DNA of 64,000 nt from Bradyrhizobium sp. NP1 (GTDB lineage: Bacteria; Pseudomonadota; Alphaproteobacteria; Rhizobiales; Xanthobacteraceae), in the NCBI RefSeq assembly GCF_030378205.1, contig NZ_CP127385.1, positions 7,542,001 through 7,606,000 of the forward strand. The letters are read 5' to 3'. The notes beneath the pieces are model-generated. The model was not told where the DNA came from. It did no database searches and saw nothing but the letters and a program-made list of their open reading frames with translations. Both the position numbers and the translations under genes were made by a program. Positions 52,679 to 61,344 of the stretch are shown here, one piece after another (position 1 is the stretch's first letter; the number at the start of each line of letters is the position of its first letter).

Positions 52679-53887
52679 TCAGTTCAGTTTCTCGATCGCG
52701 ACCGCAACACCCTGGCCGACGCCGACGCACATCGTGGCGAGCGCGAGCCTGCCGCCGCGCTTCTCCATGCCGTGCACCGCCGTCAGCGCGAGCCGCGCGC
52801 CGCTCATGCCAAGGGGATGGCCGAGCGCGATCGCCCCGCCATGCGGATTGACGAAATCGGCATCCTCCTTCACGCCGAGCTGGCGCAGGCACGCTATGCC
52901 CTGCGACGCGAAAGCCTCATTGAGCTCGATCAAATCGAAATCGCTGATCTTCAGCTTCAGCCGCTCCATCAGCTTGCGCGTCGCCGGCACCGGGCCGATG
53001 CCCATGATGCGCGGCGGCACCGCGGCCGAGGCAAGTCCGAGGATTTTCGCGCGCGGGGTCAGGCCGTGCTTCTTCACGGCGGCCTCCGAGGCGATGATCA
53101 TGGCGGCGGCGCCGTCATTGACGCCGGACGCGTTGCCGGCCGTCACCGTGCCCGGATTGCGCACGATCGGCTTGAGCTTGGCGAGACCCTCCAGCGTCGT
53201 CTCGGGGCGCGGATGCTCGTCCTTTTCCACGGTGATGGGGCCGGCCTTGCCGCCGGGCACCGACAGCGGGGTGATTTCTTCGGCGAAATAGCCTGCGGCG
53301 ATCGCAGCGCCGGCGCGCTGCTGCGAGCGGATCGCGAACGCATCCTGGTCGGCGCGCGAGACCTGGAATTCCTCGGCGACGTTCTCGCCGGTCTCGGGCA
53401 TGGAATCGACGCCATATTGCGCCTTCATCAGCGGATTGATGAAGCGCCAGCCGATCGTGGTGTCGAAAATCTCGGAAGAGCGCGAGAAGGCTTCCGCCGC
53501 CTTGCCCATCACGAAGGGCGCCCGCGTCATCGATTCGACGCCGCCCGCGATCGCGAAATCGATCTCGCCGGCGCGGATCGCGCGGCCTGCGGCACCGACC
53601 GCGTCAAGCCCGGAGGCGCAGAGCCGGTTCAGCGTCTGCCCCGGCACCGATTCCGGCAGGCCAGCGAGCAGGAGCGCCATGCGCGCGACATTGCGGTTGT
53701 CCTCGCCCGCCTGGTTGGCGCAGCCGAAAAAGACTTCATCGACGGCCGACCAGTCCAGCTTGGGGTGTTTGGCGATCAAGGCCTTGATCGGGGCCGCCGC
53801 CAGATCGTCGGCGCGGACTTTTGCGAGCGAACCGCCGAAACGACCGATCGGGGTCCGAACGGCATCGCAAATGAACACATCACGCAT
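52679..53887 (-). CDS. pcaF: 3-oxoadipyl-CoA thiolase
   Basis: PcaF cleaves 3-oxoadipyl-CoA to succinyl-CoA and acetyl-CoA at the end of the beta-ketoadipate pathway. The 402-residue thiolase has TLNRLCASGLDAVGAAGRAI with the nucleophilic cysteine, NPHGGAIALGHPLGMSGARL, and ATMCVGVGQGVAVAIE with the second cysteine. The start MRDVFICDAVRTPIGRFGGSL and the inner GGVESMTRAPFVMGK are typical of PcaF and PaaJ; pcaHG next to it favour PcaF. pcaI, pcaJ, pcaB and pcaD are not in the window. Confidence 0.94.
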   Translation of the reverse strand: MRDVFICDAVRTPIGRFGGSLAKVRADDLAAAPIKALIAKHPKLDWSAVDEVFFGCANQAGEDNRNVARMALLLAGLPESVPGQTLNRLCASGLDAVGAAGRAIRAGEIDFAIAGGVESMTRAPFVMGKAAEAFSRSSEIFDTTIGWRFINPLMKAQYGVDSMPETGENVAEEFQVSRADQDAFAIRSQQRAGAAIAAGYFAEEITPLSVPGGKAGPITVEKDEHPRPETTLEGLAKLKPIVRNPGTVTAGNASGVNDGAAAMIIASEAAVKKHGLTPRAKILGLASAAVPPRIMGIGPVPATRKLMERLKLKISDFDLIELNEAFASQGIACLRQLGVKEDADFVNPHGGAIALGHPLGMSGARLALTAVHGMEKRGGRLALATMCVGVGQGVAVAIEKLN

Positions 53888-54126
53888 GGACTACCTCCCT
53901 CAAATGCCAGCTCCGCAAACCTGTCGGCGGGAATTGTCGAATTGAACGCGAGTTTTAGGAGTGCCTTGGCAGCAGGTCAATTGACGGTTTCGCAGAACCA
54001 TATTGAGCGCATGGCACCGTCCTTGTTCCGACGCGCTTGGGCCATGTCGTGGAGAGGGTGGAAAACCCGCAAGTGGCGGGCAAAGCGATAGGACGGGCCA
54101 GCGAAAGACGATAGGTTGCGCCTCCC
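53888..54126. promoter_or_regulatory. divergent region between pcaF and mutS
   Basis: The 239 bases hold the promoters for pcaF (minus) and mutS (plus). No long palindrome or gene is seen. Aromatic-pathway thiolases are often controlled by LysR or IclR regulators, but no such regulator gene is adjacent. Confidence 0.4.
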
Positions 54127-56868
54127 ATGACGGTCCAGCAGCCCCTTCCCGTTCCAGCCACCCCATCGGCCGAGCCGGCGCAGACGGCGGACACGCCGGC
54201 GCGCGTCACGCCGATGATGGAGCAATACCTCGAGATCAAGGCCGCCCATCCGGGCCTGCTCCTGTTCTATCGCATGGGGGATTTCTACGAGTTGTTCTTC
54301 GAGGACGCCGAGAGCGCCTCGAAAGCGCTCGGCATCATGCTGACCAAGCGCGGCAAGCATCAGGGCGCCGACATCCCGATGTGCGGCGTGCCGGTGGAAC
54401 GCGCCGACGATTACCTGCACCGGCTGATCGAAAAGGGTTTTCGCGTCGCGGTCTGCGAGCAGATGGAGGATCCGGCCGCCGCGCGCGCCCGCGGCAACAA
54501 GAGCGTGGTGCGCCGCGACGTGGTGCGGCTGGTCACTCCGGGCACGCTCACCGAGGACACGCTGCTCGATGCGCGGACCAACAACTACCTGCTGGCGGTG
54601 GCGCGCGCCCGCGCCTCCGGCGGAGCCGACCGCTTCGGACTTGCCTGGATCGACATCTCGACCTCGGAATTCATGGTCACGGAATGCGCAAGCGGCGAGC
54701 TTGCCGCGACGCTGGCGCGCATCAACCCCAACGAGGTGATCGTCACCGACGCGCTCTATTCCGACTCCGAGCTCGGCCCGCTCTGGCGCGAACTCTCCGC
54801 CGTGACGCCGCTGACCCGCGACGTGTTCGACAGTTCCACCGCCGAACGGCGGCTGTGCGATTATTTCGCGATCGCGACCACGGACGGGCTTGCGGCGATG
54901 TCGCGGCTCGAGGCGACGGCCGCGGCCGCCGCCGTCACCTATATCGACCGCACCCAGGTCGGCAAGCGCCCGCCGCTGTCGCCGCCGTCGCGTGAGGCGG
55001 TCGGCACCACCATGGCGATCGATCCGGCGACCCGCGCCAATCTCGAGCTGACGCGCACGCTTGCAGGCGAGCGGCGCGGTTCGCTGCTCGATGCCATCGA
55101 CTGCACGGTGACGCCGGCGGGCTCACGGCTTCTGGCGCAGCGCCTCGCCGCGCCCTTGACCGATGCCGCGCAGATCGCGCGACGGCTGGATGCGGTTGCG
55201 ACCTTCGTTTCGGACTCGGCCGCGCGCGAGGACATCCGCTCCATCCTGCGCGGCGCGCCCGACATGTCGCGGGCGCTGGCGCGGCTGTCGGTCGGACGCG
55301 GCGGCCCACGCGACCTCGCCGGCATTCGCGACGGCATCCTTGCCGCGGACCAGGCGCTGGCGCGGCTGGCCGAGCTTGACCAGCCGCCGCAGGAAATCGC
55401 CGATGTGATCGAGGCGCTGGCGCGGCCATCGCGGGAGCTGGCGGCCGAATTCGCCTCTGCGCTCGCCGAACAACTGCCGCTGATCAAGCGCGACGGCGGC
55501 TTCGTGCGCGAAGGCTATGAGCCCGCGCTCGACGAGGCGCGCAATCTGCGCGACGCCTCGCGCCTCGTGGTGGCCGCAATGCAGGCGCGCTATGCCGACG
55601 ACACCGGCATCAAGGGCCTGAAAATCCGTCACAACAACGTGCTCGGCTATTTCGTCGAGGTCACCGCCCAACACGGCGACAAGCTGATGACGCCGCCCTT
55701 GAATGCGACCTTCATCCATCGCCAGACGCTGGCGGGGCAGGTGCGCTTCACCACGTCAGAGCTCGGCGAGACCGAGGCCAAGATCGCCAATGCCGGCGAG
55801 CGCGCATTGAACCTGGAGCTTCAAATCTTCGATCGCCTCGCGGCCAAGGCGCTCGCGGCAAGCGACGATTTGCGCGACGCCGCGCATGCCTTCGCGCGGC
55901 TCGATGTCGCAACCGCGCTCGCAAAGCTTGCGATCGACGACAATTATGTGCGGCCCGAGGTCGACGCCTCCCTGGGCTTTGCGATCGAAGCCGGCCGCCA
56001 TCCCGTGGTCGAGCAGGCCTTGAAGCGCGACGGGGCACCCTTCATCGCCAACACCTGCGACCTGTCGCCCGCGCCAGGCCAGCACTCGGGCCAGATCTGG
56101 CTCGTGACCGGGCCGAACATGGCGGGCAAATCGACCTTCCTGCGCCAGAACGCGCTGATCGCGCTGATGGCGCAGATCGGCTCCTTCGTGCCGGCGACGC
56201 GTGCCCGAATCGGCATCGTCGACCGGCTGTTCTCGCGGGTTGGCGCGGCCGATGATCTCGCCCGCGGCCGTTCCACCTTCATGGTCGAGATGGTCGAGAC
56301 GGCGGCGATCCTCAATCAGGCGAGCGAGCGGTCGCTCGTGATCCTGGACGAAATCGGGCGCGGCACCGCGACCTTCGACGGGCTCTCGATCGCCTGGGCC
56401 GCGATCGAGCATCTGCACGAGACCAACCGCTGCCGCACCCTGTTCGCCACGCATTATCATGAGCTGACCGCGCTCTCGGCAAAGCTGCCGCGCCTATTCA
56501 ACGCCACTGTGCGGGTGAAGGAATGGCAGGGCGACGTCGTGTTCCTGCACGAGGTGCTGCCCGGCTCGGCCGACCGCTCCTACGGCATTCAGGTCGCCAA
56601 GCTCGCGGGCCTGCCGCCGCCGGTGATCGCGCGCGCCAAGGCGGTGCTGGCAAAGCTCGAGGCGCAGGACCGCGGCCAGACGGCGCGCGCGCTTGCCGAC
56701 GATCTGCCGCTGTTCGCGGTGCCTTCGCGCGCCGCGAGCGAACCCGCGCCGCCGAGCGAGGCCGAGCTCCTGATCGAGGCGGTCAAGGTGCTGCACCCGG
56801 ACGAGATGTCGCCGCGCGAGGCGCTGGATGCGCTCTATGCGCTGCGGGCGAAGCTGCCGAAGAACTAA
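54127..56868 (+). CDS. mutS: DNA mismatch repair protein MutS
   Basis: MutS recognises base mismatches and small loops and recruits MutL. The 913-residue protein has the mismatch-reading motif [13 protein letters not shown] near the N terminus, and the ATPase with Walker [15 protein letters not shown], the ABC-like [14 protein letters not shown] and Walker [17 protein letters not shown]. The length is normal for alphaproteobacteria, with the C-terminal helix-turn-helix ending [13 protein letters not shown]. It is monocistronic. Confidence 0.98.
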   Translation: MTVQQPLPVPATPSAEPAQTADTPARVTPMMEQYLEIKAAHPGLLLFYRMGDFYELFFEDAESASKALGIMLTKRGKHQGADIPMCGVPVERADDYLHRLIEKGFRVAVCEQMEDPAAARARGNKSVVRRDVVRLVTPGTLTEDTLLDARTNNYLLAVARARASGGADRFGLAWIDISTSEFMVTECASGELAATLARINPNEVIVTDALYSDSELGPLWRELSAVTPLTRDVFDSSTAERRLCDYFAIATTDGLAAMSRLEATAAAAAVTYIDRTQVGKRPPLSPPSREAVGTTMAIDPATRANLELTRTLAGERRGSLLDAIDCTVTPAGSRLLAQRLAAPLTDAAQIARRLDAVATFVSDSAAREDIRSILRGAPDMSRALARLSVGRGGPRDLAGIRDGILAADQALARLAELDQPPQEIADVIEALARPSRELAAEFASALAEQLPLIKRDGGFVREGYEPALDEARNLRDASRLVVAAMQARYADDTGIKGLKIRHNNVLGYFVEVTAQHGDKLMTPPLNATFIHRQTLAGQVRFTTSELGETEAKIANAGERALNLELQIFDRLAAKALAASDDLRDAAHAFARLDVATALAKLAIDDNYVRPEVDASLGFAIEAGRHPVVEQALKRDGAPFIANTCDLSPAPGQHSGQIWLVTGPNMAGKSTFLRQNALIALMAQIGSFVPATRARIGIVDRLFSRVGAADDLARGRSTFMVEMVETAAILNQASERSLVILDEIGRGTATFDGLSIAWAAIEHLHETNRCRTLFATHYHELTALSAKLPRLFNATVRVKEWQGDVVFLHEVLPGSADRSYGIQVAKLAGLPPPVIARAKAVLAKLEAQDRGQTARALADDLPLFAVPSRAASEPAPPSEAELLIEAVKVLHPDEMSPREALDALYALRAKLPKN

Positions 56869-56888
56869 GTCTTCTTGTCCCCGAGCAA

Positions 56889-57004
56889 TCGTAGGGTGGG
56901 CAGAGGCGCGCAAGCGCCGTGCCGATCAACCGGTGGGCTCGCTCCGCTTAGCCCACCCTACATCACTGGATTGCCTCGTCGCTCCGCTCCTCGCAATGAC
57001 GGCA
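56889..57004. repeat. tandem pair of dispersed repeats after mutS
   Basis: GTAGGGTGGGC...CGCAAGCGCC (about 56891-56915) is mirrored by TTAGCCCACCCTAC (about 56949-56962), a palindromic element. A CTGGATTGCC...CGCAATGACGG fragment follows (56966-57003), like that at 52516. Both are typical rhizobial intergenic repeats and together fill the gap to the convergent membrane-protein gene. Confidence 0.7.
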
Positions 57005-57005
57005 G

Positions 57006-57800
57006 CTATCGCACCGCCTTGCGCCGGCTGTTCCACCACAGGCCGAGATTCCAGGCGATGCATGTCAAAAGCGCGAGGCTCAGGCCGGCGGCCGAGCCAA
57101 ACCGCAGCGCGGCGACATGCAGCACGGCGATCGCAAGCCCAAAACCCATCAGGCCCCAGGCGCCGTTGGCGATGACAGCCGCGGTCGGCGGTCCGCCGAT
57201 GCGCGGATGCAGGATCAGCATCATCGAGGTGAAGACGATCGGAAACAGCGCGATGGTGCCGCTGATGACGGGGCCGACCCGGCCCGACAGCGTGACGACG
57301 ACGGCGACAAGGGTCGCCACCAGCGATGCGCGCAGCGGCGCGTCGTACCAGCGCCGCGCGATCGGCGGCATCTTCACATGGCGGTAGCGCTGCATCACCG
57401 GCACGCAGATCGCAAAGGTGACGATGTTGGCGAGGATGCCGCCGGTGAGCGACCAGTCGAACTGGCGCAGGACGAAGGCGAGCGCCACCCAGACGAGAAC
57501 GGCGGCCGAGCAGCTGACGAGCGCGCTGTGGCGCTGCGCCAGCAGCACGTAGGTGAGCCCCATATAGATCGTCACCGCATTGACCGGCAGGCCCGCGAGC
57601 GCGCCTTGCGCGATGAACGCCGAATCATGGTCGAGCGCGAGAAAGATGTAGGTGGGCCCCGCGGAAACCGGCAGCGTCGCCACCAGCGCGCCGATCACCG
57701 GCCCCGAGCGCTCGGTGATCATAGACGCCGACACCACGAAGGCGGCGGTGATCGCCATGCGGACGGCTAGCGCCAGGAGGAAGTGGAGTTCGGGGGACAT
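57006..57800 (-). CDS. hypothetical inner-membrane protein with an internal sequence repeat
   Basis: The 264-residue protein has about eight hydrophobic helices. The segment RSGPVIGALVATLPVSAGPT (residues about 31-50) is echoed by RVGPVISGTIALFPIVFTS (about 173-192), suggesting two homologous halves. No named family is certain; the pattern is reminiscent of small membrane proteins of the GlpM type. No neighbour suggests a function. Confidence 0.8.
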   Translation of the reverse strand: MSPELHFLLALAVRMAITAAFVVSASMITERSGPVIGALVATLPVSAGPTYIFLALDHDSAFIAQGALAGLPVNAVTIYMGLTYVLLAQRHSALVSCSAAVLVWVALAFVLRQFDWSLTGGILANIVTFAICVPVMQRYRHVKMPPIARRWYDAPLRASLVATLVAVVVTLSGRVGPVISGTIALFPIVFTSMMLILHPRIGGPPTAAVIANGAWGLMGFGLAIAVLHVAALRFGSAAGLSLALLTCIAWNLGLWWNSRRKAVR

Positions 57801-57901
57801 TCTTGTTGTTTATTTTTGTCGTCGTCCCGGGCAAGCGACAGCGCGACCCGGGACGGATAACCACAGGCGTCGATTTTGCGGAAGGCGGAGACGACGCCGA
57901 G

Positions 57902-58411
57902 CTAGATTCGCCGCATGCTGACCGACACCTTCGGCCCGTTCTTGATGGTCTGATAGACCACGCAATAGCGCTCGGTGAGCTTCAGCAACAGATCGAGCTT
58001 GTCCTGCGGCGCGTCGGTCTCGACGTCGAAGCGCAGGCGGATTTCGGCGAAACCGACCGGAGTATCCTTGTCGACGCCGAGCGTGCCGCGGAAATCGAGA
58101 TCGCCCTCGGCGAGGACGAGGCCCTGCCTCAAGGGCACGTCGATCGCGGTCGCAACCGATTTCAGGGTGACGCCGGCGCAGGCGACCAGCGCCTCCAACA
58201 GCATGTCGCCGGAGCAAAGTTCCAGCCCCGATCCGCCGGTCGCCGGATGCAATCCTGCAACCGCCAGCGCCCGGCCGGTCTCGACCTTGCAGGCGATGCC
58301 GTCGCTGTCGGTCGAGCCTCTGGCCTTCAGCGTGATGATGGCGGCCTTGGGATCGGTCTTGTAGCGCTCCTTGATCGGCGCCTGCATGGCGCGGAGTTCT
58401 GCGGCGTCCAC
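57902..58411 (-). CDS. OsmC family protein
   Basis: The 169-residue protein has the OsmC/Ohr fold pattern: LELCSGDMLLEALVACAGVTLKS, a helix with the active-region cysteine (VACAG), and the C-terminal LTERYCVVYQTIKNG with a second cysteine. Two such cysteines act in peroxide reduction in OsmC/Ohr proteins; the spacing is consistent. The GTG at 58411 is preferred because GGGAGAAAGCC precedes it; an ATG farther in is an alternative. Confidence 0.87.
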   Translation of the reverse strand: MDAAELRAMQAPIKERYKTDPKAAIITLKARGSTDSDGIACKVETGRALAVAGLHPATGGSGLELCSGDMLLEALVACAGVTLKSVATAIDVPLRQGLVLAEGDLDFRGTLGVDKDTPVGFAEIRLRFDVETDAPQDKLDLLLKLTERYCVVYQTIKNGPKVSVSMRRI

Positions 58412-58466
58412 GGCTTTCTCCCGTTGTTTTTGCGACGGGGGATGTAATCCGGAAAAGGCCTCGCTG

Positions 58467-59252
58467 TCACCACCACATCGCTTCGCCGGCCGTCGATTTG
58501 GCGTCACGATCGGGCACGTTGCGGTCGAGCGAGCGGTCGAGCGCGGTCAGCACCCGCCGCTTGAAATTCTCGAACAGCGGCGAATTGCGGTCGCGCGGCC
58601 GCGCCAGGCTGACGATGATCTCCTCGAACAGCCGGCCCGGCCGCGGCCGCATCACGAGCACGCGATCGGCGAGCACGACCGCTTCATCCACATCGTGGGT
58701 CACCAGAATGAGCGTCGGCCGCGTATCGGCCCAGAGGTCGAGCAGATGGTCCTGCAGGTCGCGCCGGGTGAAGGCATCGAGCGCGGAGAACGGCTCATCC
58801 AGCAGCAGCACTTCCGGCTGCGGCACCAGCGCACGCGCGATCGCGACCCGCTGGGCCTGCCCGCCGGAGAGCTCGCGCGGCCAGGCATCGGCCTTGTCGG
58901 CGAGACCGACCCGGTCGAGCGCGCGCGCCACCTTTTCGCGCCTGACCTCGGCCGGCAGCTCGGCAAGCCCGAAGCCGATATTGTCGGCGACCGAAAGCCA
59001 AGGCAAAAGCCGCGGCTCCTGGAAGATGATGCCGATCTTGGCATGCGGCGCCGTGATCGCCTCGCCATCCAGCGTCACCGCGCCCGAGGTGGCGCGGTCG
59101 AGCCCCGCGACGGCGCGCAGCAGCGTGGACTTGCCGCAGCCGGAGCCGCCGATGATGGCGATGATCTCCCCTAAGCGGATCTCGGCGGAAAAGCGCTGCA
59201 GCGCGTTGACGCCGTTCGGATAGGTCTTGCCGACCTGGTTGAGCGCCAGCAT
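58467..59252 (-). CDS. ABC transporter ATP-binding protein, nitrate/sulfonate/taurine type
   Basis: The 261-residue ATPase has Walker A IGGSGCGKSTLLRAVAGLD, the signature LSGGQAQRVAIARALV, Walker B EVLLLDEPFSALD and the switch histidine in ILVTHDVDEAVVLADRV. The LPWLSVADNIGFGL stretch is typical of SsuB/TauB/NrtD ATPases. It is the last gene of a three-gene importer; its start follows the permease stop directly. Confidence 0.94.
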   Translation of the reverse strand: MLALNQVGKTYPNGVNALQRFSAEIRLGEIIAIIGGSGCGKSTLLRAVAGLDRATSGAVTLDGEAITAPHAKIGIIFQEPRLLPWLSVADNIGFGLAELPAEVRREKVARALDRVGLADKADAWPRELSGGQAQRVAIARALVPQPEVLLLDEPFSALDAFTRRDLQDHLLDLWADTRPTLILVTHDVDEAVVLADRVLVMRPRPGRLFEEIIVSLARPRDRNSPLFENFKRRVLTALDRSLDRNVPDRDAKSTAGEAMWW

Positions 59253-60101
59253 CTACTTGCCCCCGCTCTGTCCGCCGAAGGCGTCTTGCCAGCGCAGCAG
59301 CGGCGCGGTCGCAATCTCGATCAGCCAGTCGGTCGCCTTGCCGATGATGGCGAAGATCACGATGGCGGCGAGAATCTGCGCGGGCTTGCCGAGCTGCTGG
59401 CCGTCGAGCAGGAGATAGCCGAGCCCTTCGGACGCACCCATCAGCTCGGCGGCGACCACGAACATCCAGCCAAGGCCGAGGCCGACGCGCAGCGAGACGA
59501 CATAGGCCGGCAGCACCGCCGGCAGCAAGATGCGCCGGATCATCGCGGGGCCCGAGAGACGGAAGACGCGGCCGACCTCGACCATCTTGCGGTCCACCGA
59601 CAGGATCCCGCCCATGACGCCGAGATAGACAGGAAAGAACACGCCGATCGCGATCAGGGCGACTTTCGAGGTCTCGAAAATGCCGAGCCAGAGGATGAAC
59701 AGCGGCACCCAGGCGAGCGAGGGGATCGCCCGCAATGCCTGGATCGTCGGATCAAGCAGTCGCCGCGCCAGCCCCCAATAGCCCGAAATCGCGCCAAGCA
59801 CGGTGCCCGCGACGACGCCGAGGCCGAAGCCGGCGCCGACGCGCCATAGCGTGGCGGCGATGTGGCGCGTGAGCTCGCCGCTTTGCGCAAGCTCGAGGAT
59901 GGTCGCAAAGACTTTTGAGGGCGGCGGCACCAGCCGTCCGCTGGACCAGCCGAGCCAGACGATCAGCTCCCACGCCGCCGCCAGCGTGACCGGCACCACC
60001 AGCCCGAGCGCGGGGCGCGCATAGCGGGCAAGCCGCGCCCGCGCGCGCGGCGGCGCCGCTTCGGTTTCCGCAAGTGCCGGCAGTTCGACGGTCATGGCCA
60101 T
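59253..60101 (-). CDS. ABC transporter permease, nitrate/sulfonate/taurine type
   Basis: The 282-residue protein has six hydrophobic helices and the permease EAA-like loop region VFRLSGPAMIRRILLPAVLP. SsuC/TauC-like features are RLVPPPSKVFATILEL and QALRAIPSLAWVPLFILWLG. The start at 60101 is preferred; ATG 60095 is close behind. It lies between the solute-binding protein and ATPase genes. Confidence 0.94.
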   Translation of the reverse strand: MAMTVELPALAETEAAPPRARARLARYARPALGLVVPVTLAAAWELIVWLGWSSGRLVPPPSKVFATILELAQSGELTRHIAATLWRVGAGFGLGVVAGTVLGAISGYWGLARRLLDPTIQALRAIPSLAWVPLFILWLGIFETSKVALIAIGVFFPVYLGVMGGILSVDRKMVEVGRVFRLSGPAMIRRILLPAVLPAYVVSLRVGLGLGWMFVVAAELMGASEGLGYLLLDGQQLGKPAQILAAIVIFAIIGKATDWLIEIATAPLLRWQDAFGGQSGGK

Positions 60102-60138
60102 AGCTGAAGCGCTTCTTGTCGGCGATTGCAAGGTGACC

Positions 60139-60161
60139 ACCCTCCCCTTGAGGGGGAGGGT
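60139..60161. terminator. hairpin between solute-binding protein and permease genes
   Basis: ACCCTCCCC and GGGGAGGGT form a nine-base stem around a short TTGAG-type loop. It lies in the 71-base gap after the binding-protein stop codon. Such hairpins often stabilise the upstream message and lower expression of downstream ABC genes; it also resembles a dispersed element. Confidence 0.5.
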
Positions 60162-60172
60162 AAGAGAGATCA

Positions 60173-61144
60173 TCAATTCGTCGGCAGCGGCACCTGGTCG
60201 TCGATCAGCGAGTCCAGCGCCGCCTTGACGTCGACCTTGGCGTCGATGACGCCGGCCTGCTGGAGCGCGATGCCCGCCGCGAGGATGGAATCGCGCTGCG
60301 GCGCGCCGATCCGGCTATGGGTCAATTCGGTGCGCTCCTTGAGCTGCTTGTCGACGACGTTGTCCGGCAGCTTGGTGACCGCGATGAAGGTCTTCTTCAG
60401 CTCGTCATAGTGGCCGAGCGAATATTTGCGCGCCTCCTCGTAAGTTGCGAGCACGCGGCGGACGATGTCGGGATGGTCCTTCAGGAACTGCTCGCGCACA
60501 TTGAGGATGCCCCAGGTGTTGGCATCGGCCTTGCGGTAGAACAGCTTCGCGCCGTCCTCGATTTCGGCCTGCGCCATCATCGGATCAAGCCCGGCCCAGG
60601 CGTCGACATCGCCGCGGATCAGCGCGGTCTTGCCGTCGGCATGCTGCAGCAAGACCGGCGTGATGTCCTTTTCGGAGAGGCCGGCGGAGAGCAGCGCACG
60701 CACCAGGAAGATGTGCGGATCGGTGCCGCGGGTCACCGCGACGCGCTTGCCCTTGAGATCGGCCACGCTCGCGATCTTCGAGTCTTTGGTCGTGACCAGG
60801 GCGGTCCATTCGGGGCGGGAATAGACGTAGATGGATTTGATCGGATTGCCGTTGATCTTCGCGACCAGCGCCGCCGAGCCCGCGGTCGAACCGAAATCGA
60901 TCGAGCCCGCGTTGAGGAACTCGAGCGCCTTGTTCGAGCCGGCCGACTGCACCCAGACAATGCTGATGCCGTCTTTCGCGAACTCCTTCTCGAGCAAGCC
61001 CTGCTGCTTCAACACCAGCGACACCGGGTTGTAAGTCGCCCAGTCCAGCCGGATTTCCTTCGGCGCATCGGCGGCGAACGCAGCCGACGGCATCAGGAAC
61101 GCGGCGAGAAGCACGCCTATTGCGCGCCGCGAAAGTTTAGCCAT
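60173..61144 (-). CDS. ABC transporter substrate-binding protein, aliphatic sulfonate type
   Basis: The 323-residue protein has a signal peptide (RAIGVLLAAFLMPSAAFAAD) and an SsuA/TauA/NrtA-type fold: IRLDWATYNPVSLVLKQQGL, AGSIDFGSTAGSAALVAKI, LKGKRVAVTRGTDPHIFLVR and DAWAGLDPMMAQAE. Sulfonates are the most likely ligand class, but nitrate, taurine or pyrimidines cannot be excluded. The ATG at 61144 has GGAGG seven bases upstream; the GTG at 61150 is too close to it. It heads the operon. Confidence 0.92.
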   Translation of the reverse strand: MAKLSRRAIGVLLAAFLMPSAAFAADAPKEIRLDWATYNPVSLVLKQQGLLEKEFAKDGISIVWVQSAGSNKALEFLNAGSIDFGSTAGSAALVAKINGNPIKSIYVYSRPEWTALVTTKDSKIASVADLKGKRVAVTRGTDPHIFLVRALLSAGLSEKDITPVLLQHADGKTALIRGDVDAWAGLDPMMAQAEIEDGAKLFYRKADANTWGILNVREQFLKDHPDIVRRVLATYEEARKYSLGHYDELKKTFIAVTKLPDNVVDKQLKERTELTHSRIGAPQRDSILAAGIALQQAGVIDAKVDVKAALDSLIDDQVPLPTN

Positions 61145-61344
61145 ATCCACCCTCCAGAGAAATTTTACGTTATTTCAATGAGTTATGAACTGAGGTCAAC
61201 CAGAAAAAAGCTGCAACGATCATGACTTGCCGAGAACCGCTTTGCTCAAAAGACAGTGAATCCAGCATGGATTTACTGCTAGTCCCGCCGGTGCCGGCGA
61301 TTGTCCCGTGACAGCGGAAGCGGCGTCCTTTATCGGGATGGATC

